Shown here: piece after piece, positions 21,065 through 30,411 of the stretch
Layout: every line of letters begins with the position of its first letter
How positions within the stretch are numbered: position 1 is the first letter of the stretch
Notes under the pieces: generated by a model
What the model was told of the DNA's origin: nothing
Database searches by the model: none
The model's input: the letters and a program-made list of their open reading frames with translations, nothing else
From: Isosphaeraceae bacterium EP7
GTDB taxonomy: Bacteria; Planctomycetota; Planctomycetia; Isosphaerales; Isosphaeraceae
Direction of reading: 5' to 3'
Length of the DNA: 64,000 bases
Assembly (NCBI GenBank): GCA_038400315.1
Contig: CP151667.1
Location: 5,467,174 to 5,531,173 of the forward strand
Position numbers and translations under genes: made by a program

Positions 21065-22519
21065 ATGGATCGGCGTCTGGAATGGATCCTGCTGGCGGTA
21101 TTGCTGGCCTGGGTCCTCGGGCTCCGGGCTACGCAGCTCGATCAACCGATCCTGGAAAACTACGTCGGCCGCCAGATCCCGACGGCGATGGTCGCGCGAA
21201 ACCTGGAGCGAGGCTCGGGTTTCCTCCACCCGCAGCTCGACACCGAGCCGACCCCCAACCTATTCCTGGTCGAACCGCCGATCTATGCGGCGACGGTCGT
21301 CGGTCTCCGACGGCTGACCGGCTTGAATCTAGAACAGGCCGGGCGTTGCCTTTCGGCCCTGGGGGCGACGCTGGCCGCCTGGGGTTTGTTCGGCCTGGTC
21401 CGCCGCCGTGAAGGCCCGGCCGTGGCCTTGCTGGCGGTTGCCGCCTGGTCGATCTGCCCGCTGACCGTCCGCTACGGTCGAGCCTTCCAGCCCGACATGC
21501 TGATGATGGGCCTCTGGATCGCCGGGCTCGAACTTCTGGACCGGGGGACCAGCAGGCGGGTTCCCGGGCTTTTCCTGGTCGCGCTCGGGCTGACGATGAA
21601 GGTGACGTCGGCCCCGATGCTGGTCCCTCTGCTGGCGATCTTGCCCTGGAAGCGGCTGCCGAAGCTGCTGCTCTGCCTGACCCTGCTCGTCCCAGCGGGG
21701 CTCTGGTACGTACATGCGGGCCGGACGATGGCCTTGGCGGGGGGATCGCAGGCCTCGGCGGAGAACGGCGCAATCTGGCTCTCGGTGCTCGTGCCCAGGG
21801 CTTTGCTGGAAACAGAGACGTGGTGGCACGCCGTCCGCTTCACGTTGCTCCGAGGGTTCACGCCCCCGGGGTTTGTCCTCGCGATTTACGGCTTCTGGCT
21901 GGGTGGTCCGTTCTGGCGACAATGGACCCTTGCAGCGCTGGCCGGCTTGCTCGCGCTCGCCGCCAAGCTCCATCACGAGTATTATTGGTTGGCCCTGGCG
22001 CCCGTCGCTTCGGTTGGCATCGCTCGCGGTATCGCCAAGCTCTGGAAGGCACGCCGCGCTCGGCGGATCGCCGGCCTGGCGCTGGCCTTGGTGCTGGTCG
22101 GCTGGAGCCATGCCGCGACGCGTTCGACCTGGCGGACTCCGCCCGAGTGGGCTTCGTGGGATGTCGCGATCCGCGAGATCGAGCGAGTCGTCCCCGAGGG
22201 TGAATCGATCGTCGCGCCCGAGGCCTTGCTCTATCTGGCGGACAGGCGAGGCTGCCGGATGGAGTACTCGGCCGACTCGATACGTCGGGCGATCCGCGAA
22301 TGGCCCGGGCCGCATCCACGGGCCCTCGAAGCGACGGACCTGCTTGATTTCTACGGCACCCGGGGTGCGACCTTTTACGCGGACCTGACTACCGAGGCCG
22401 ACCCCGATCGCCGGGCGACGCTGGACCTGATCCGCCGGAATTACCCCGTGGTCGTCGACGGCTCGGGCGTCTTGATCGTCAGGCTCAGAGCTTTGAGAGG
22501 ATCTGCGGATGGCCGTTGA
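21065..22519 (+). CDS. Membrane glycosyltransferase of the ArnT/PMT (GT-C) type
   Basis: A 484-residue polytopic membrane protein with about 10 hydrophobic segments. It has the GT-C layout: a first helix (about residues 5-22), then a large loop carrying an acidic/aromatic motif (ENYVGRQIPTAMVARN), and a soluble C-terminal part. Such enzymes use polyprenyl-phosphate sugars to glycosylate lipids, proteins or cell-wall components on the outer face of the membrane. ATG 21065 has GGAGGA 9 nt upstream and places the first helix at the N terminus, so it is preferred over TTG 21002. It follows the acyltransferase on the same strand and may share its transcript. Its C terminus overlaps panB by 11 bp. 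Confidence 0.75.
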   Translation: MDRRLEWILLAVLLAWVLGLRATQLDQPILENYVGRQIPTAMVARNLERGSGFLHPQLDTEPTPNLFLVEPPIYAATVVGLRRLTGLNLEQAGRCLSALGATLAAWGLFGLVRRREGPAVALLAVAAWSICPLTVRYGRAFQPDMLMMGLWIAGLELLDRGTSRRVPGLFLVALGLTMKVTSAPMLVPLLAILPWKRLPKLLLCLTLLVPAGLWYVHAGRTMALAGGSQASAENGAIWLSVLVPRALLETETWWHAVRFTLLRGFTPPGFVLAIYGFWLGGPFWRQWTLAALAGLLALAAKLHHEYYWLALAPVASVGIARGIAKLWKARRARRIAGLALALVLVGWSHAATRSTWRTPPEWASWDVAIREIERVVPEGESIVAPEALLYLADRRGCRMEYSADSIRRAIREWPGPHPRALEATDLLDFYGTRGATFYADLTTEADPDRRATLDLIRRNYPVVVDGSGVLIVRLRALRGSADGR

Positions 22520-23309
22520 ACCCGCCGTCGTCACCCCGTTCGACCTCCTCAGATGGAAGGTCGACGGCCGCAAGGTCGTGATGCTCACGGCGTACGACTA
22601 CACGATGGCCCGCCTGCTCGACGCCGCCGGCGTCGACTGCCTGCTGGTGGGCGACTCGCTCGGCACCGTCGTCCAGGGGCGTGAGAACACCCTGCGTGTC
22701 ACCCTCGACCAGGTGGTCTATCACGCCGAGATGGTCTCTCGCGCGGCAAAACGCGCCCTCGTCGTGGCCGACCTGCCATTCGGCAGCTACGAAGAATCGC
22801 CCGAGCAGGCGCTCCGCTCGGCGACTCGGCTTCTCAAGGAGACGGATTGCCGCGCGGTGAAGCTCGAAGGGGGACGGCGGATGTCCGAGACGATCAAGAC
22901 CCTCGTCCGCGCCGGGATCCCCGTCATGGGTCACGTCGGGCTGACCCCCCAGGCGGTGCATCGCCTGGGGGGCTTCAAGGTCCAGCGAGACTCCGACGAC
23001 ATTGCCTCGGACGCACGGGCCGTCGCGGAGGCGGGAGCCTTCGCGATCGTCCTCGAATGCGTCCCGTCGCCGGTCGCCGAGCGCGTCACCGGCGAGGTCA
23101 AGATCCCCATCATCGGGATCGGAGCGGGGCCGACCTGCGACGGGCAGGTGCTGGTCACCAACGACATGTTCGGGCTCTTCGACGCCTTCCAGCCCAAATT
23201 CGTCAGGCGCTACGCCGACCTCGGCGCCGCCATCGGCGAGGGGGCCGGTCGTTATGCCGACGACGTCCGCCAGGGCAAATTCCCGACAATCGCCGAGAGC
23301 TTTCGATGA
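22509..23309 (+). CDS. panB: 3-methyl-2-oxobutanoate hydroxymethyltransferase
   Basis: A 266-residue PanB, which makes ketopantoate from 2-oxoisovalerate and methylene-tetrahydrofolate in pantothenate and CoA synthesis. The TIM-barrel signatures are present: MLTAYDYTMARLLDAAG, LLVGDSLG (metal-site Asp), ADLPFGSYE, VKLEGG, and VMGHVGLTPQ with the conserved His. IIGIGAGPTCDGQ near the C terminus is also typical. Length matches the family. It overlaps the end of the upstream membrane glycosyltransferase gene and is followed 21 bp later by a pterin dehydratase, so it lies in one rightward transcription unit. Confidence 0.96.
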   Translation: MAVEPAVVTPFDLLRWKVDGRKVVMLTAYDYTMARLLDAAGVDCLLVGDSLGTVVQGRENTLRVTLDQVVYHAEMVSRAAKRALVVADLPFGSYEESPEQALRSATRLLKETDCRAVKLEGGRRMSETIKTLVRAGIPVMGHVGLTPQAVHRLGGFKVQRDSDDIASDARAVAEAGAFAIVLECVPSPVAERVTGEVKIPIIGIGAGPTCDGQVLVTNDMFGLFDAFQPKFVRRYADLGAAIGEGAGRYADDVRQGKFPTIAESFR

Positions 23310-23329
23310 TCTAACCGGAGCATCCAGCC

Positions 23330-23710
23330 ATGCCCGACACCACCCGAGATGATCTCATCCGCAAGCGGTGCGTCCCTTGCGAGGGAGGCGTCCCCGCGCT
23401 GACGCCCGCCGAGGCCGCCACGCTGCGACCTCATGTCCCGGAATGGTCGATCACAGCCGATGGCAAGCGGATCCGTCGCGAGTGGATCGCCAAGAACTTC
23501 GTCGCCGCGATCCGGTTCTTCGACAAGATCGCCGACCTGGCCGAGACAGAGGGGCACCACCCCGATCTCCACCTGGAAGGCTACCGCAACGTAGCCGTGG
23601 AAGTCTGGACCCACGCCATCGGCGGGCTTTCCGAGAACGACTTCATCCTGGCCGCCAAGATCGACGAGATCCCCTTCGACCAGAAGAAGCCGAAGGGGAG
23701 CCAGCCGTAA
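23330..23710 (+). CDS. 4a-hydroxytetrahydrobiopterin dehydratase (PCD/PhhB-like)
   Basis: A 126-residue pterin-4a-carbinolamine dehydratase, which dehydrates 4a-hydroxy-tetrahydropterin formed by aromatic amino acid hydroxylases. The signature (E)GHHPDLHL, with its paired His active site, lies at about residues 74-81, followed by VAVEVWTHAIGGLSENDF. The N terminus has an extra KRCVPCEGG segment, with a CxxC-like pair that is common in bacterial members. No phenylalanine hydroxylase is in the window, so the partner is unknown. It converges on nadA, whose stop is 9 bp away. Confidence 0.92.
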   Translation: MPDTTRDDLIRKRCVPCEGGVPALTPAEAATLRPHVPEWSITADGKRIRREWIAKNFVAAIRFFDKIADLAETEGHHPDLHLEGYRNVAVEVWTHAIGGLSENDFILAAKIDEIPFDQKKPKGSQP

Positions 23711-23719
23711 CTCCCGAAC

Positions 23720-24826
23720 TCACTTCACGTCGAGCATCCGCTGCAAGGCGACGCGGGCCCAGTGGGCCGTCTCCTCGGGCACGCTCACCCGGTTGACGAC
23801 CGTTCCTTGCAGCAGGTTCTCGACCACCCAGGTCAGGTGCGGCAGGTCGATCCGGTACATCGTCGAGCACATGCAGACCATCGGCGAGAGGAAGTGGACC
23901 GTCTTGTCGGGATGGGCCGCAGCCAGCCGGTTGACCAGATGAAGCTCGGTGCCAACAGCCCACTTCGAACCGCTGGGGGCCTCGGCCACCGTCTTCAGGA
24001 TAAATTCGGTCGAGCCCACCAGATCGGCGGCGTCCACCACCGGCATCGAGCATTCGGGGTGAACCAGGATCTTGATCCCCGGCTCACGCTTGCGGAACTC
24101 GTCGATGTGTGCCGGCTTGAACATCTGGTGCACCGAGCAGTGCCCGCGCCAGAGCAAGACCCGACTATTTTCCAGGGCCTCGGGCGTGTTCCCGCCCAGC
24201 GGCAGCCTCGGATTCCAGACCGGCATCTGCTCCAGCGGGATGCCCATGGCGCGGGCCGTGTTGCGCCCCAGGTGCTGGTCCGGGAAGAACAAGACCCGCT
24301 TGCGGCGGGCGAACGACCATTCGAGCACCGCCCGTGCGTTCGAGCTGGTGCAGACGATCCCGCCGTTGCGGCCGCAGAACGACTTCAGCTCGGCCGTCGA
24401 GTTGATGTAAGTGACCGGCATCAGCTCGTTCAGGTCGATGTGCTCGCCCAGGTCGGCCCAGGCGGCCTCCACGCTCTCCAGGTCGGCCATGTCGGCCATG
24501 CTGCACCCGGCCGTCATGTCGGGCAGGATCACCTCGACCTCGGGCCTGGTCAGGATGTCGGCCGTCTCGGCCATGAAGTGGACGCCGCAGAAGGCGATGT
24601 AGCGGCAAGCGCGGCTTTCGGCGGCCATCGCGCTCAACTTGAAGCTGTCCCCGCGCAGGTCGGCGAACTTGATCACCTCGTCCTGCTGGTAATGATGACC
24701 CAGGATCAGCAGCTCTTCGCCGAGCGCCGCCTTGGCGGCCGTCAGCCGCGCCTCCAGCTCCTCGGTCGGCAGGTCGCGGTAAGCCTCGAAGATCAGCGGG
24801 GACGCGTCGGACAGGGTCGTGGACAT
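23720..24826 (-). CDS. nadA: Quinolinate synthase A
   Basis: A 368-residue NadA, which condenses iminoaspartate with dihydroxyacetone phosphate to form quinolinate in de novo NAD synthesis. The three [4Fe-4S] ligand Cys are visible in FCGVHFMAETA (Cys80), VCTSSNA (Cys159) and HPECSMPV. ILGHHYQQDEV and PDQHLGRN are further family motifs. ATG 24826 has GCGAGG upstream and gives the usual N terminus, so a much longer in-frame extension towards 25417 is rejected. It is convergent with the pterin dehydratase and divergent from the sensor kinase gene. nadB and nadC are not in the window. Confidence 0.95.
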   Translation of the reverse strand: MSTTLSDASPLIFEAYRDLPTEELEARLTAAKAALGEELLILGHHYQQDEVIKFADLRGDSFKLSAMAAESRACRYIAFCGVHFMAETADILTRPEVEVILPDMTAGCSMADMADLESVEAAWADLGEHIDLNELMPVTYINSTAELKSFCGRNGGIVCTSSNARAVLEWSFARRKRVLFFPDQHLGRNTARAMGIPLEQMPVWNPRLPLGGNTPEALENSRVLLWRGHCSVHQMFKPAHIDEFRKREPGIKILVHPECSMPVVDAADLVGSTEFILKTVAEAPSGSKWAVGTELHLVNRLAAAHPDKTVHFLSPMVCMCSTMYRIDLPHLTWVVENLLQGTVVNRVSVPEETAHWARVALQRMLDVK

Positions 24827-24904
24827 GGCGGGACAACCTCGCTTTCGCTCTCCGGCGACGACCCGAAACCGGGTGGGGTCGTCGCTCAGGCGCACTCTTC
24901 CCGT

Positions 24905-24910
24905 ATTATA
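24905..24910 (-). promoter_or_regulatory. Consensus -10 box upstream of nadA
   Basis: On the minus strand TATAAT (consensus) lies about 79 bp before the nadA ATG. No good -35 box is seen at 16-18 bp, so this is only a partial promoter match. Confidence 0.3.
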
Positions 24911-24997
24911 GACGAGCAAACCTCTCGAAAGGCCCAAAAGTCCCGGACCGGATGGTACGAAGCGGCGGCCGGGCCGCGAACCGGGGAGGCACCGGGC

Positions 24998-26056
24998 ATG
25001 ACTCAGGCCATCTTGATCGTGGGGGACCGGGCGGGCCACAGCCGCCTCGTCGACCTCCTCCAGCCGCCCGACTTCCAGGCGTCTTGCTCGGACGCGGGGG
25101 GGCCGATCGCGTGCGAGTCGCTCCCCAGCCTCATCATCCTGTCGACACAGGCCCATCCTGCGTGCGAGATCCGGGCCATCCGGGCTTGCCGCTCGATCGA
25201 GGGTGTTCCGATCCTGGCCCTCTGGAACCCCGCGGATGCGGCGGATGTCGAGTCGATCCTTGATGCGGGGGCCGACGATCTCATTGATCCCGACACGCAT
25301 CCCGCCCTGCTCCGCTGCAGGGTCGGACACCTGGCCCGCGGGCATCAGCTCCACCTGTCCAACCGCCGAGACGCCCAGATGGCTTCCGCCGGACGGCTGC
25401 TGGCCGGCATCGTTCACGAGCTCCGCGGCCCGCTCGCCTCGATCCTAGCGCACGCTGAGTACCTCAGGCTCACCGGCGAGGCCGACGTCTTTCTGCTCTC
25501 CGAGATCGAGCCGATCATCAGGGCGGCCGACCTGATGCGGGGCCGCCTGGAACACTTGATGGCCGGGGCATGCACCGGCCCGGGCCGGCCCATACCGCTC
25601 GACGCCGCCCCCTTGCTCCGCGAGGTCGTCGACTTCTTCCGCAAGAATCCGAACAGAAACCTCCGCCGCTGGACGGTCGAGTTGACCATCGACGACTCGC
25701 TACCCCGCGTCGAGGCCGACCCCGGGCGCCTGTTGCAAGTCGTCTTCCACCTGCTGATCAACGCCATGGAGGCCGTCAGTAATCAGCCGACCGACGGAAC
25801 CATCCGCGTCCACGCCTGGTCCGATCCCGAGACCTTTGCCATCGAGGTCGCCGATAACGGCCCGGGCATTCAACCCGGCCACGTCGCCCGCATCTTCGAG
25901 CCCTCGTTCACCACCAAGCCCGACGCCCGGGGCTACGGACTCTACCTCGCCGCCGAATTCGCCCGCGAACTCGGCGGCCGGATCGACGCGACCAATCAAC
26001 CCGACGGAGGGGCCCGCTTCCGACTTCAACTGCCTCGCGCCGGTCCGGTCGCCTGA
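24998..26056 (+). CDS. Histidine kinase with degenerate receiver domain
   Basis: A 352-residue soluble sensor kinase. Residues 1-115 fold like a response-regulator receiver but lack the phospho-acceptor: the expected Asp position is Ser49 (PSLIILST) and the usual Lys of the KP motif is absent (DDLIDPDT). A HisKA domain with His140 (GIVHELRG) follows, then an HATPase domain with INAMEAV (N box), VADNGPGI (G1) and GYGLYLA (G2). GGGGAGGC lies upstream of ATG 24998. It precedes a PAS-type kinase and a single-domain response regulator, so it probably belongs to one signalling unit. The dead receiver may bind a partner or sense conformation instead of accepting phosphate. Confidence 0.87.
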   Translation: MTQAILIVGDRAGHSRLVDLLQPPDFQASCSDAGGPIACESLPSLIILSTQAHPACEIRAIRACRSIEGVPILALWNPADAADVESILDAGADDLIDPDTHPALLRCRVGHLARGHQLHLSNRRDAQMASAGRLLAGIVHELRGPLASILAHAEYLRLTGEADVFLLSEIEPIIRAADLMRGRLEHLMAGACTGPGRPIPLDAAPLLREVVDFFRKNPNRNLRRWTVELTIDDSLPRVEADPGRLLQVVFHLLINAMEAVSNQPTDGTIRVHAWSDPETFAIEVADNGPGIQPGHVARIFEPSFTTKPDARGYGLYLAAEFARELGGRIDATNQPDGGARFRLQLPRAGPVA

Positions 26057-26120
26057 TCGGCTTCCCGGGGGAATTCAGGCCCAAACTGCTCACGTTGGCG
26101 ACATATTCCGAGCACGTCCG

Positions 26121-28190
26121 ATGAGCCGTCTCGCAACCCCTCACGCTGTTCACCCCTGGTCGCAACGGCTCGGTCACCTCGTGCCGCTGGCGGCAAGCGC
26201 CGGCGCGGCGTCACTTGCCGTGTACTGTGGATTTCCCTCACTGGCGTTGGCCGTGCTTGCAATCGGCGTCGCCGGCAACCTGGCTGGCTGGTGGGCCGCT
26301 CGGGCCGAGACCAGGCGGCTTCGATCCAACCTGATCGACTCATTGTCGAGCTGGGCCGAACGGCCGGCAAGGCAGGAGCTTCGCGTCGCACTCGGACTCA
26401 CCGACGCAGACTGGCTCAAGTTCGGTCCCTCGCTCCGACTCTTGCGCGGCGAAGACCCGCCTCCGCCGGGCCTCATGTCGCCATACCACTCCGAACCCGG
26501 CACCATCAGACGCGGGCATAACCCTTCGCTGATGACCCGCAGCGGCATGTTCGAGCCCCCGATGGCGCCCCACGTCGCCACGTTCGATCCGAATGCGTCC
26601 GCCGACTACTCCACGGCCGACATGGTCAATCGCCTTGAACCCGGCACCCTCGATTGGATCGACTCCAGCGCCGCGGAACAGTCATTCCTGGGCTTCTCCC
26701 TGGCCAAGCTCCGGTCGATGTCCTTCCTCGATATTGTTGACCCCGAGGACCGGGGACTCGCCGCCGAACAGCTCAGGATGGCGCTGCTCAAGGGGGAGGC
26801 GCATGGGCTCGTCTATCGGATCAGGACCGCGGACGGCGAGCGTAAGGCCATCGAGGTCAATGTCGGCGTCCGCTACGGTCCCGGCATGGTGGCGACCCAT
26901 CTCCGCTGCCACCTCACCGACGTCACCGCCAAGCTCAGGGCCACCCGCGAGCTGCGGCGGCGGACCAGGGAGCTGACCCTGGTCAACCAGCAGCTCAGGA
27001 AGGCGAACCGGGAGCTGGAAGACCTGCGAGACCGCTATCGCGACCTCTACCAGAACGCCCCGGCGATGTACTTCAGCCTCGATGCCAACGGCCGGTTCAC
27101 CGAGGTCAATGACACACTCGTGCGTGCGCTGGGCTATCCCCGCGAGGAACTCGTCGGCCGCCCCTATTCGATGCTGCTCACCGCCGAACGGCGGAACGGC
27201 TTCGCCAGCCAGATGACCGCGTTCGTCAAGACGGGCACCGTCGAGGTCGAGAGCAACTGGCGGTGCGCCGACGGCCGGTCGCTCGACGTCTGGGTCTCGG
27301 GCTCGGCCGTGCTCGCCGCGGACGGCTCATTCGACCACTCGCGGAGCGTCGCCCAGGACATCACCGCTCTCAGGACCCTGGAAGCCCAGCTCCAGGTCAA
27401 GAACACCAAGCTCGGCCGGACCAACGAGGAGCTCTCGCGCAAGAATCGCGAGCTGGATGAGTTCACCTACGTGGTCTCGCACGACCTCCAGGAGCCGATC
27501 CGCACCCTCATCGCCTTTTCCGACTTCCTCCTCAGGGATTACGGTGAGCAGCTCCACGAGGAAGGTCGGGAGTATGTGCACTACCTCGTCGACGCCTCTC
27601 GGCGGATGCGTTCCCTGATCCAGGACCTGCTGAACCTCTCGCGAGCCGGCTTGGTGACCGGCGAATTCGGACCGATCGACCTGGATTCGCTCATCGACGA
27701 GGCCCGCGCCGACCTCGGCGAGCTGATCCGCTCGAAAGGGGCCGAACTTCGAGTGCGAGGCCCGCTCCCCTCGATCTGGGGAGACAGGGAGCGTGTCGGC
27801 CAACTCCTGCGCAATCTCCTGAGCAACGGCTTGAAGTACAATCGGGACCCAGCCCCCTGGGTCGAAATCTCGGCCGGGCCCGATGACCCCGCCGGGTTGG
27901 CGGTGCTGGCGATCCGCGACAACGGGATCGGCATCGAGCCGCAGTTCCACGCGAAGATCTTCCAGCTCTTCCGAAGGCTCCACAATCGGGACGACTACGA
28001 GGGGACGGGGGCAGGCCTGGCCATCTGCGTCAAGATTGCACAAGCCCACGGCGGCCAGGTCCGGGTCGAGAGCGAGCCGGGAAAAGGATCGACTTTTTTC
28101 GTCAGCCTTCCCAGGCCACCGACGATGACTCAGAAGACGACGGCCCTCATGACCATCACGACGCCAACGCCGGGCACCAATTCTCCATGA
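26121..28190 (+). CDS. PAS-domain membrane sensor histidine kinase
   Basis: A 689-residue kinase. Two hydrophobic segments lie at about residues 20-58, then a linker, a first PAS-like domain (about 170-275), a coiled coil (RELTLVNQQLRKANRELEDL), a second PAS domain (about 310-425) and another coiled coil. The HisKA box VVSHDLQEPIRTL is of the phytochrome-like subtype, and the ATPase domain carries LSNGLKYN, IRDNGIGIE and GTGAGLAI. The start is placed at ATG 26121, 64 bp after the previous kinase. The stop overlaps the start of the response regulator (ATGA), so the two are translationally coupled. The input signal is unknown. Confidence 0.87.
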   Translation: MSRLATPHAVHPWSQRLGHLVPLAASAGAASLAVYCGFPSLALAVLAIGVAGNLAGWWAARAETRRLRSNLIDSLSSWAERPARQELRVALGLTDADWLKFGPSLRLLRGEDPPPPGLMSPYHSEPGTIRRGHNPSLMTRSGMFEPPMAPHVATFDPNASADYSTADMVNRLEPGTLDWIDSSAAEQSFLGFSLAKLRSMSFLDIVDPEDRGLAAEQLRMALLKGEAHGLVYRIRTADGERKAIEVNVGVRYGPGMVATHLRCHLTDVTAKLRATRELRRRTRELTLVNQQLRKANRELEDLRDRYRDLYQNAPAMYFSLDANGRFTEVNDTLVRALGYPREELVGRPYSMLLTAERRNGFASQMTAFVKTGTVEVESNWRCADGRSLDVWVSGSAVLAADGSFDHSRSVAQDITALRTLEAQLQVKNTKLGRTNEELSRKNRELDEFTYVVSHDLQEPIRTLIAFSDFLLRDYGEQLHEEGREYVHYLVDASRRMRSLIQDLLNLSRAGLVTGEFGPIDLDSLIDEARADLGELIRSKGAELRVRGPLPSIWGDRERVGQLLRNLLSNGLKYNRDPAPWVEISAGPDDPAGLAVLAIRDNGIGIEPQFHAKIFQLFRRLHNRDDYEGTGAGLAICVKIAQAHGGQVRVESEPGKGSTFFVSLPRPPTMTQKTTALMTITTPTPGTNSP

Positions 28191-28651
28191 CTCCGTCGCT
28201 TCACATCCTGCTCGTCGAGGACAGCAAACCGGACGCGCTCATCATCGAGCGTGCCCTGCGTGAGGGCCATGTCGCCCACACCCTGGTCGTGATCCAGGAC
28301 GGCCTGAAGGCCCTGGACTACCTGGGCGGCCTGATCGGCGACGGCCCAACGGGCGACGACACACCCGACCTGATCCTGCTCGACCTGAATCTGCCGGGCC
28401 TGGACGGCTGCCAGGTCCTCTCCCGGATCAAGTCCGACGAACGCCTCAGGTCCATCCCCGTCGTCGTCCTGACCACTTCGCGGCGTGAGGAAGATGTACG
28501 CCGGACTTACCAGGCAGGCGCCAACACATTCATCCAGAAGCCGTCGGAGTTCCCCCACTATCGCGACCTCGTCGTGGTCCTGAAGCAGTACTGGCTCGAC
28601 TACGCTCTCCGCCCCCCCCGACATCGCCTCACGCAAGGCCACGATCGCTGA
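28187..28651 (+). CDS. Single-domain response regulator (Rcp1-like)
   Basis: A 154-residue receiver without an output domain, of the type paired with phytochrome-like kinases. The acidic pocket (VEDSKPD), the phospho-acceptor Asp in LILLDLNLPG, the Thr in VVVLTTS and the Lys in FIQKPSEF are all present. It overlaps the PAS kinase by 4 bp and is therefore its likely partner. With no DNA-binding domain, it should act by protein contact or phosphotransfer. Confidence 0.92.
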   Translation: MTPSLHILLVEDSKPDALIIERALREGHVAHTLVVIQDGLKALDYLGGLIGDGPTGDDTPDLILLDLNLPGLDGCQVLSRIKSDERLRSIPVVVLTTSRREEDVRRTYQAGANTFIQKPSEFPHYRDLVVVLKQYWLDYALRPPRHRLTQGHDR

Positions 28652-28800
28652 TTTTCAGCCCGTTTCGCCGGGTCTGATCGGCCGAGGAACGGGGCTCCCC
28701 TCGCTCGGCCCCCGGGATCTTCGAACTTGCATCGCGTCCGGAACTAGTGTGAGATGCCTCCGCAACCCGTGGATCTCGCACCCAAGGAGGGGACGACAGG

Positions 28801-30387
28801 ATGGACTCCCGGTTCCCGCTCGCCGCCGATGCGCACGAGGCCCCCTCGGGCCGGACCAGGGCCCGCCGCCGCATCGCCGTCCCGCTGGTGCTGGCCGCCC
28901 TGACCGCCGCCGCGGCGGTTTATATGGGGTATCATTGTTTCTCCATCGGGCCGAGCCTTGAGGACTCGAATATCCTCGAGACGGTCCTGATCCGCTCCCT
29001 CGGGTCGCAATTCCTCCTCGGGCCGGGCGCCCTCTATGGGCCATTCACCAGCGACCACCCCTGGGTCCTGATCCACGCCCCGCTCTATTACCGCCTCGCC
29101 GGCCTGATGGCCTGGCCGGCCATCATCCGGGGTGTCGACGTGGACCTCGCGTCGCTCTACGCCGGGCGGATCCTGGCGTTCGCCGCCTGGGTGGCCACCC
29201 TGGTTGTCGGCTACAAGCTCACGCGTCTGGACGGTGCCCCCCGCTGGGCCGGCTACGCCTCGGTCTGCCTGATCGCCTCAGCGGCGGTGCTCGCACCGTT
29301 CCACGTCACGGTCCGGCCCGACACCCTGGGTCTCTTCTTCCAGACCGCGGGCGCCTGGCTGGTCGCGCGGGCGTGGCTCGATGGCCGTCGACCGACTCGC
29401 GACCTGATCCTGGCTTACACCGCGTTCGCGCTGGCCTCCTGCGCCAAGCAGCACGACGTCTTCGTCGCCGCGGCCTGCTCACTGGGCTTGTTTGTCGGAG
29501 TCTTCCGCGGTCGCTTCCGAGCCCGAGACGTCATCGTAGCTCACGCCGCGTCGGTCGCCATCGTCGCCGCGTATTACGGCGTTGAGGAATGGGTGACGGG
29601 CGGCATGATGTCCCGGTCTGTGTTCATCCTCCCCGCGCGGTTCCGCGAGTTGACCTACGGCGGCTGGCCCCGGGTCGGGATCATTTTCTACGACGTCATT
29701 CGCCGCTCCGCAGGCCTCCTCGTCATCGCCGTCGCCTGCCTGTTTGCATCGAACCGTCGACCGGCCGGCAACCGACTCGACGCGTTCCTGGTCGCCTTGA
29801 CCGCGGTCGAAGTCCTCTCGATGATCCCGCTCTGCTTGTACAGCACGGGTTCGTTCTATAACTACGCCATCCAGGCCGTCGTCTTCCTCTCCATCCTCGT
29901 CGGCCGCGCCCTCCCGCGTGTGCTCGAACCGACCGAAGAGACTCTCACGCCCGCGCGCCGCCTGGCATCGGCCATCGTCGTGCTGGCGACATTTGCCCTG
30001 CTCGCCGACGTCACGCGGTTCTCCCTGATCAGCTACCGACTACGGACCGAGACCAACCAGGCGCTAAGCGACCTTGTCGCGGCTTCGAGACTCTCGGGCA
30101 TTGGCCGCGAAGGACGCTACTTCATCGATGGGCCGCAGCACAACCGCCTCGTCGGCCGAGGCGAGCTCTCGCACGATGAATGGCTCTATGGCGCCTACGA
30201 AGCGACTGGTGATGTCGAACCCCGCCAGAAGTGGCTCAAGCAGGCTTTGACGGGAGACGGTCCCGTCCACCAGGTCATCGCCACTCTCGACAAGCCAACC
30301 ATCCCCGGCATTGCCGAGTCGATGGAAGAACTTGGGTACCACCGGGTAGGAGTATACGGTCCATTCCGAGTCTGGCAGCGAGATTGA
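28801..30387 (+). CDS. Polytopic membrane protein, probable GT-C glycosyltransferase
   Basis: A 528-residue protein with about 10 membrane segments between residues 25 and 415 and a soluble C-terminal domain. The first loop contains GPFTSDHPWVLIHAPLYYR, like the acidic first-loop motif of dolichyl/undecaprenyl-phosphate sugar transferases, and VRPDTLGLFF in a later segment fits the same group. AAGGAGGGG lies 10 nt upstream of ATG 28801. The neighbours (response regulator before, glutaredoxin-like gene converging after) do not suggest a pathway. The assignment as a glycosyltransferase rests on topology and weak motifs. Confidence 0.6.
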   Translation: MDSRFPLAADAHEAPSGRTRARRRIAVPLVLAALTAAAAVYMGYHCFSIGPSLEDSNILETVLIRSLGSQFLLGPGALYGPFTSDHPWVLIHAPLYYRLAGLMAWPAIIRGVDVDLASLYAGRILAFAAWVATLVVGYKLTRLDGAPRWAGYASVCLIASAAVLAPFHVTVRPDTLGLFFQTAGAWLVARAWLDGRRPTRDLILAYTAFALASCAKQHDVFVAAACSLGLFVGVFRGRFRARDVIVAHAASVAIVAAYYGVEEWVTGGMMSRSVFILPARFRELTYGGWPRVGIIFYDVIRRSAGLLVIAVACLFASNRRPAGNRLDAFLVALTAVEVLSMIPLCLYSTGSFYNYAIQAVVFLSILVGRALPRVLEPTEETLTPARRLASAIVVLATFALLADVTRFSLISYRLRTETNQALSDLVAASRLSGIGREGRYFIDGPQHNRLVGRGELSHDEWLYGAYEATGDVEPRQKWLKQALTGDGPVHQVIATLDKPTIPGIAESMEELGYHRVGVYGPFRVWQRD

Positions 30388-30411
30388 ACAGGAGCCTGGG
30401 AAGGTCGCTGC

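Noticed and set aside
23762-24997. Upstream extension of the first sensor kinase opposite nadA
   Set aside because: The extension is antisense to nadA and lacks homology. ATG 24998 with a good ribosome-binding site begins the receiver-like domain.
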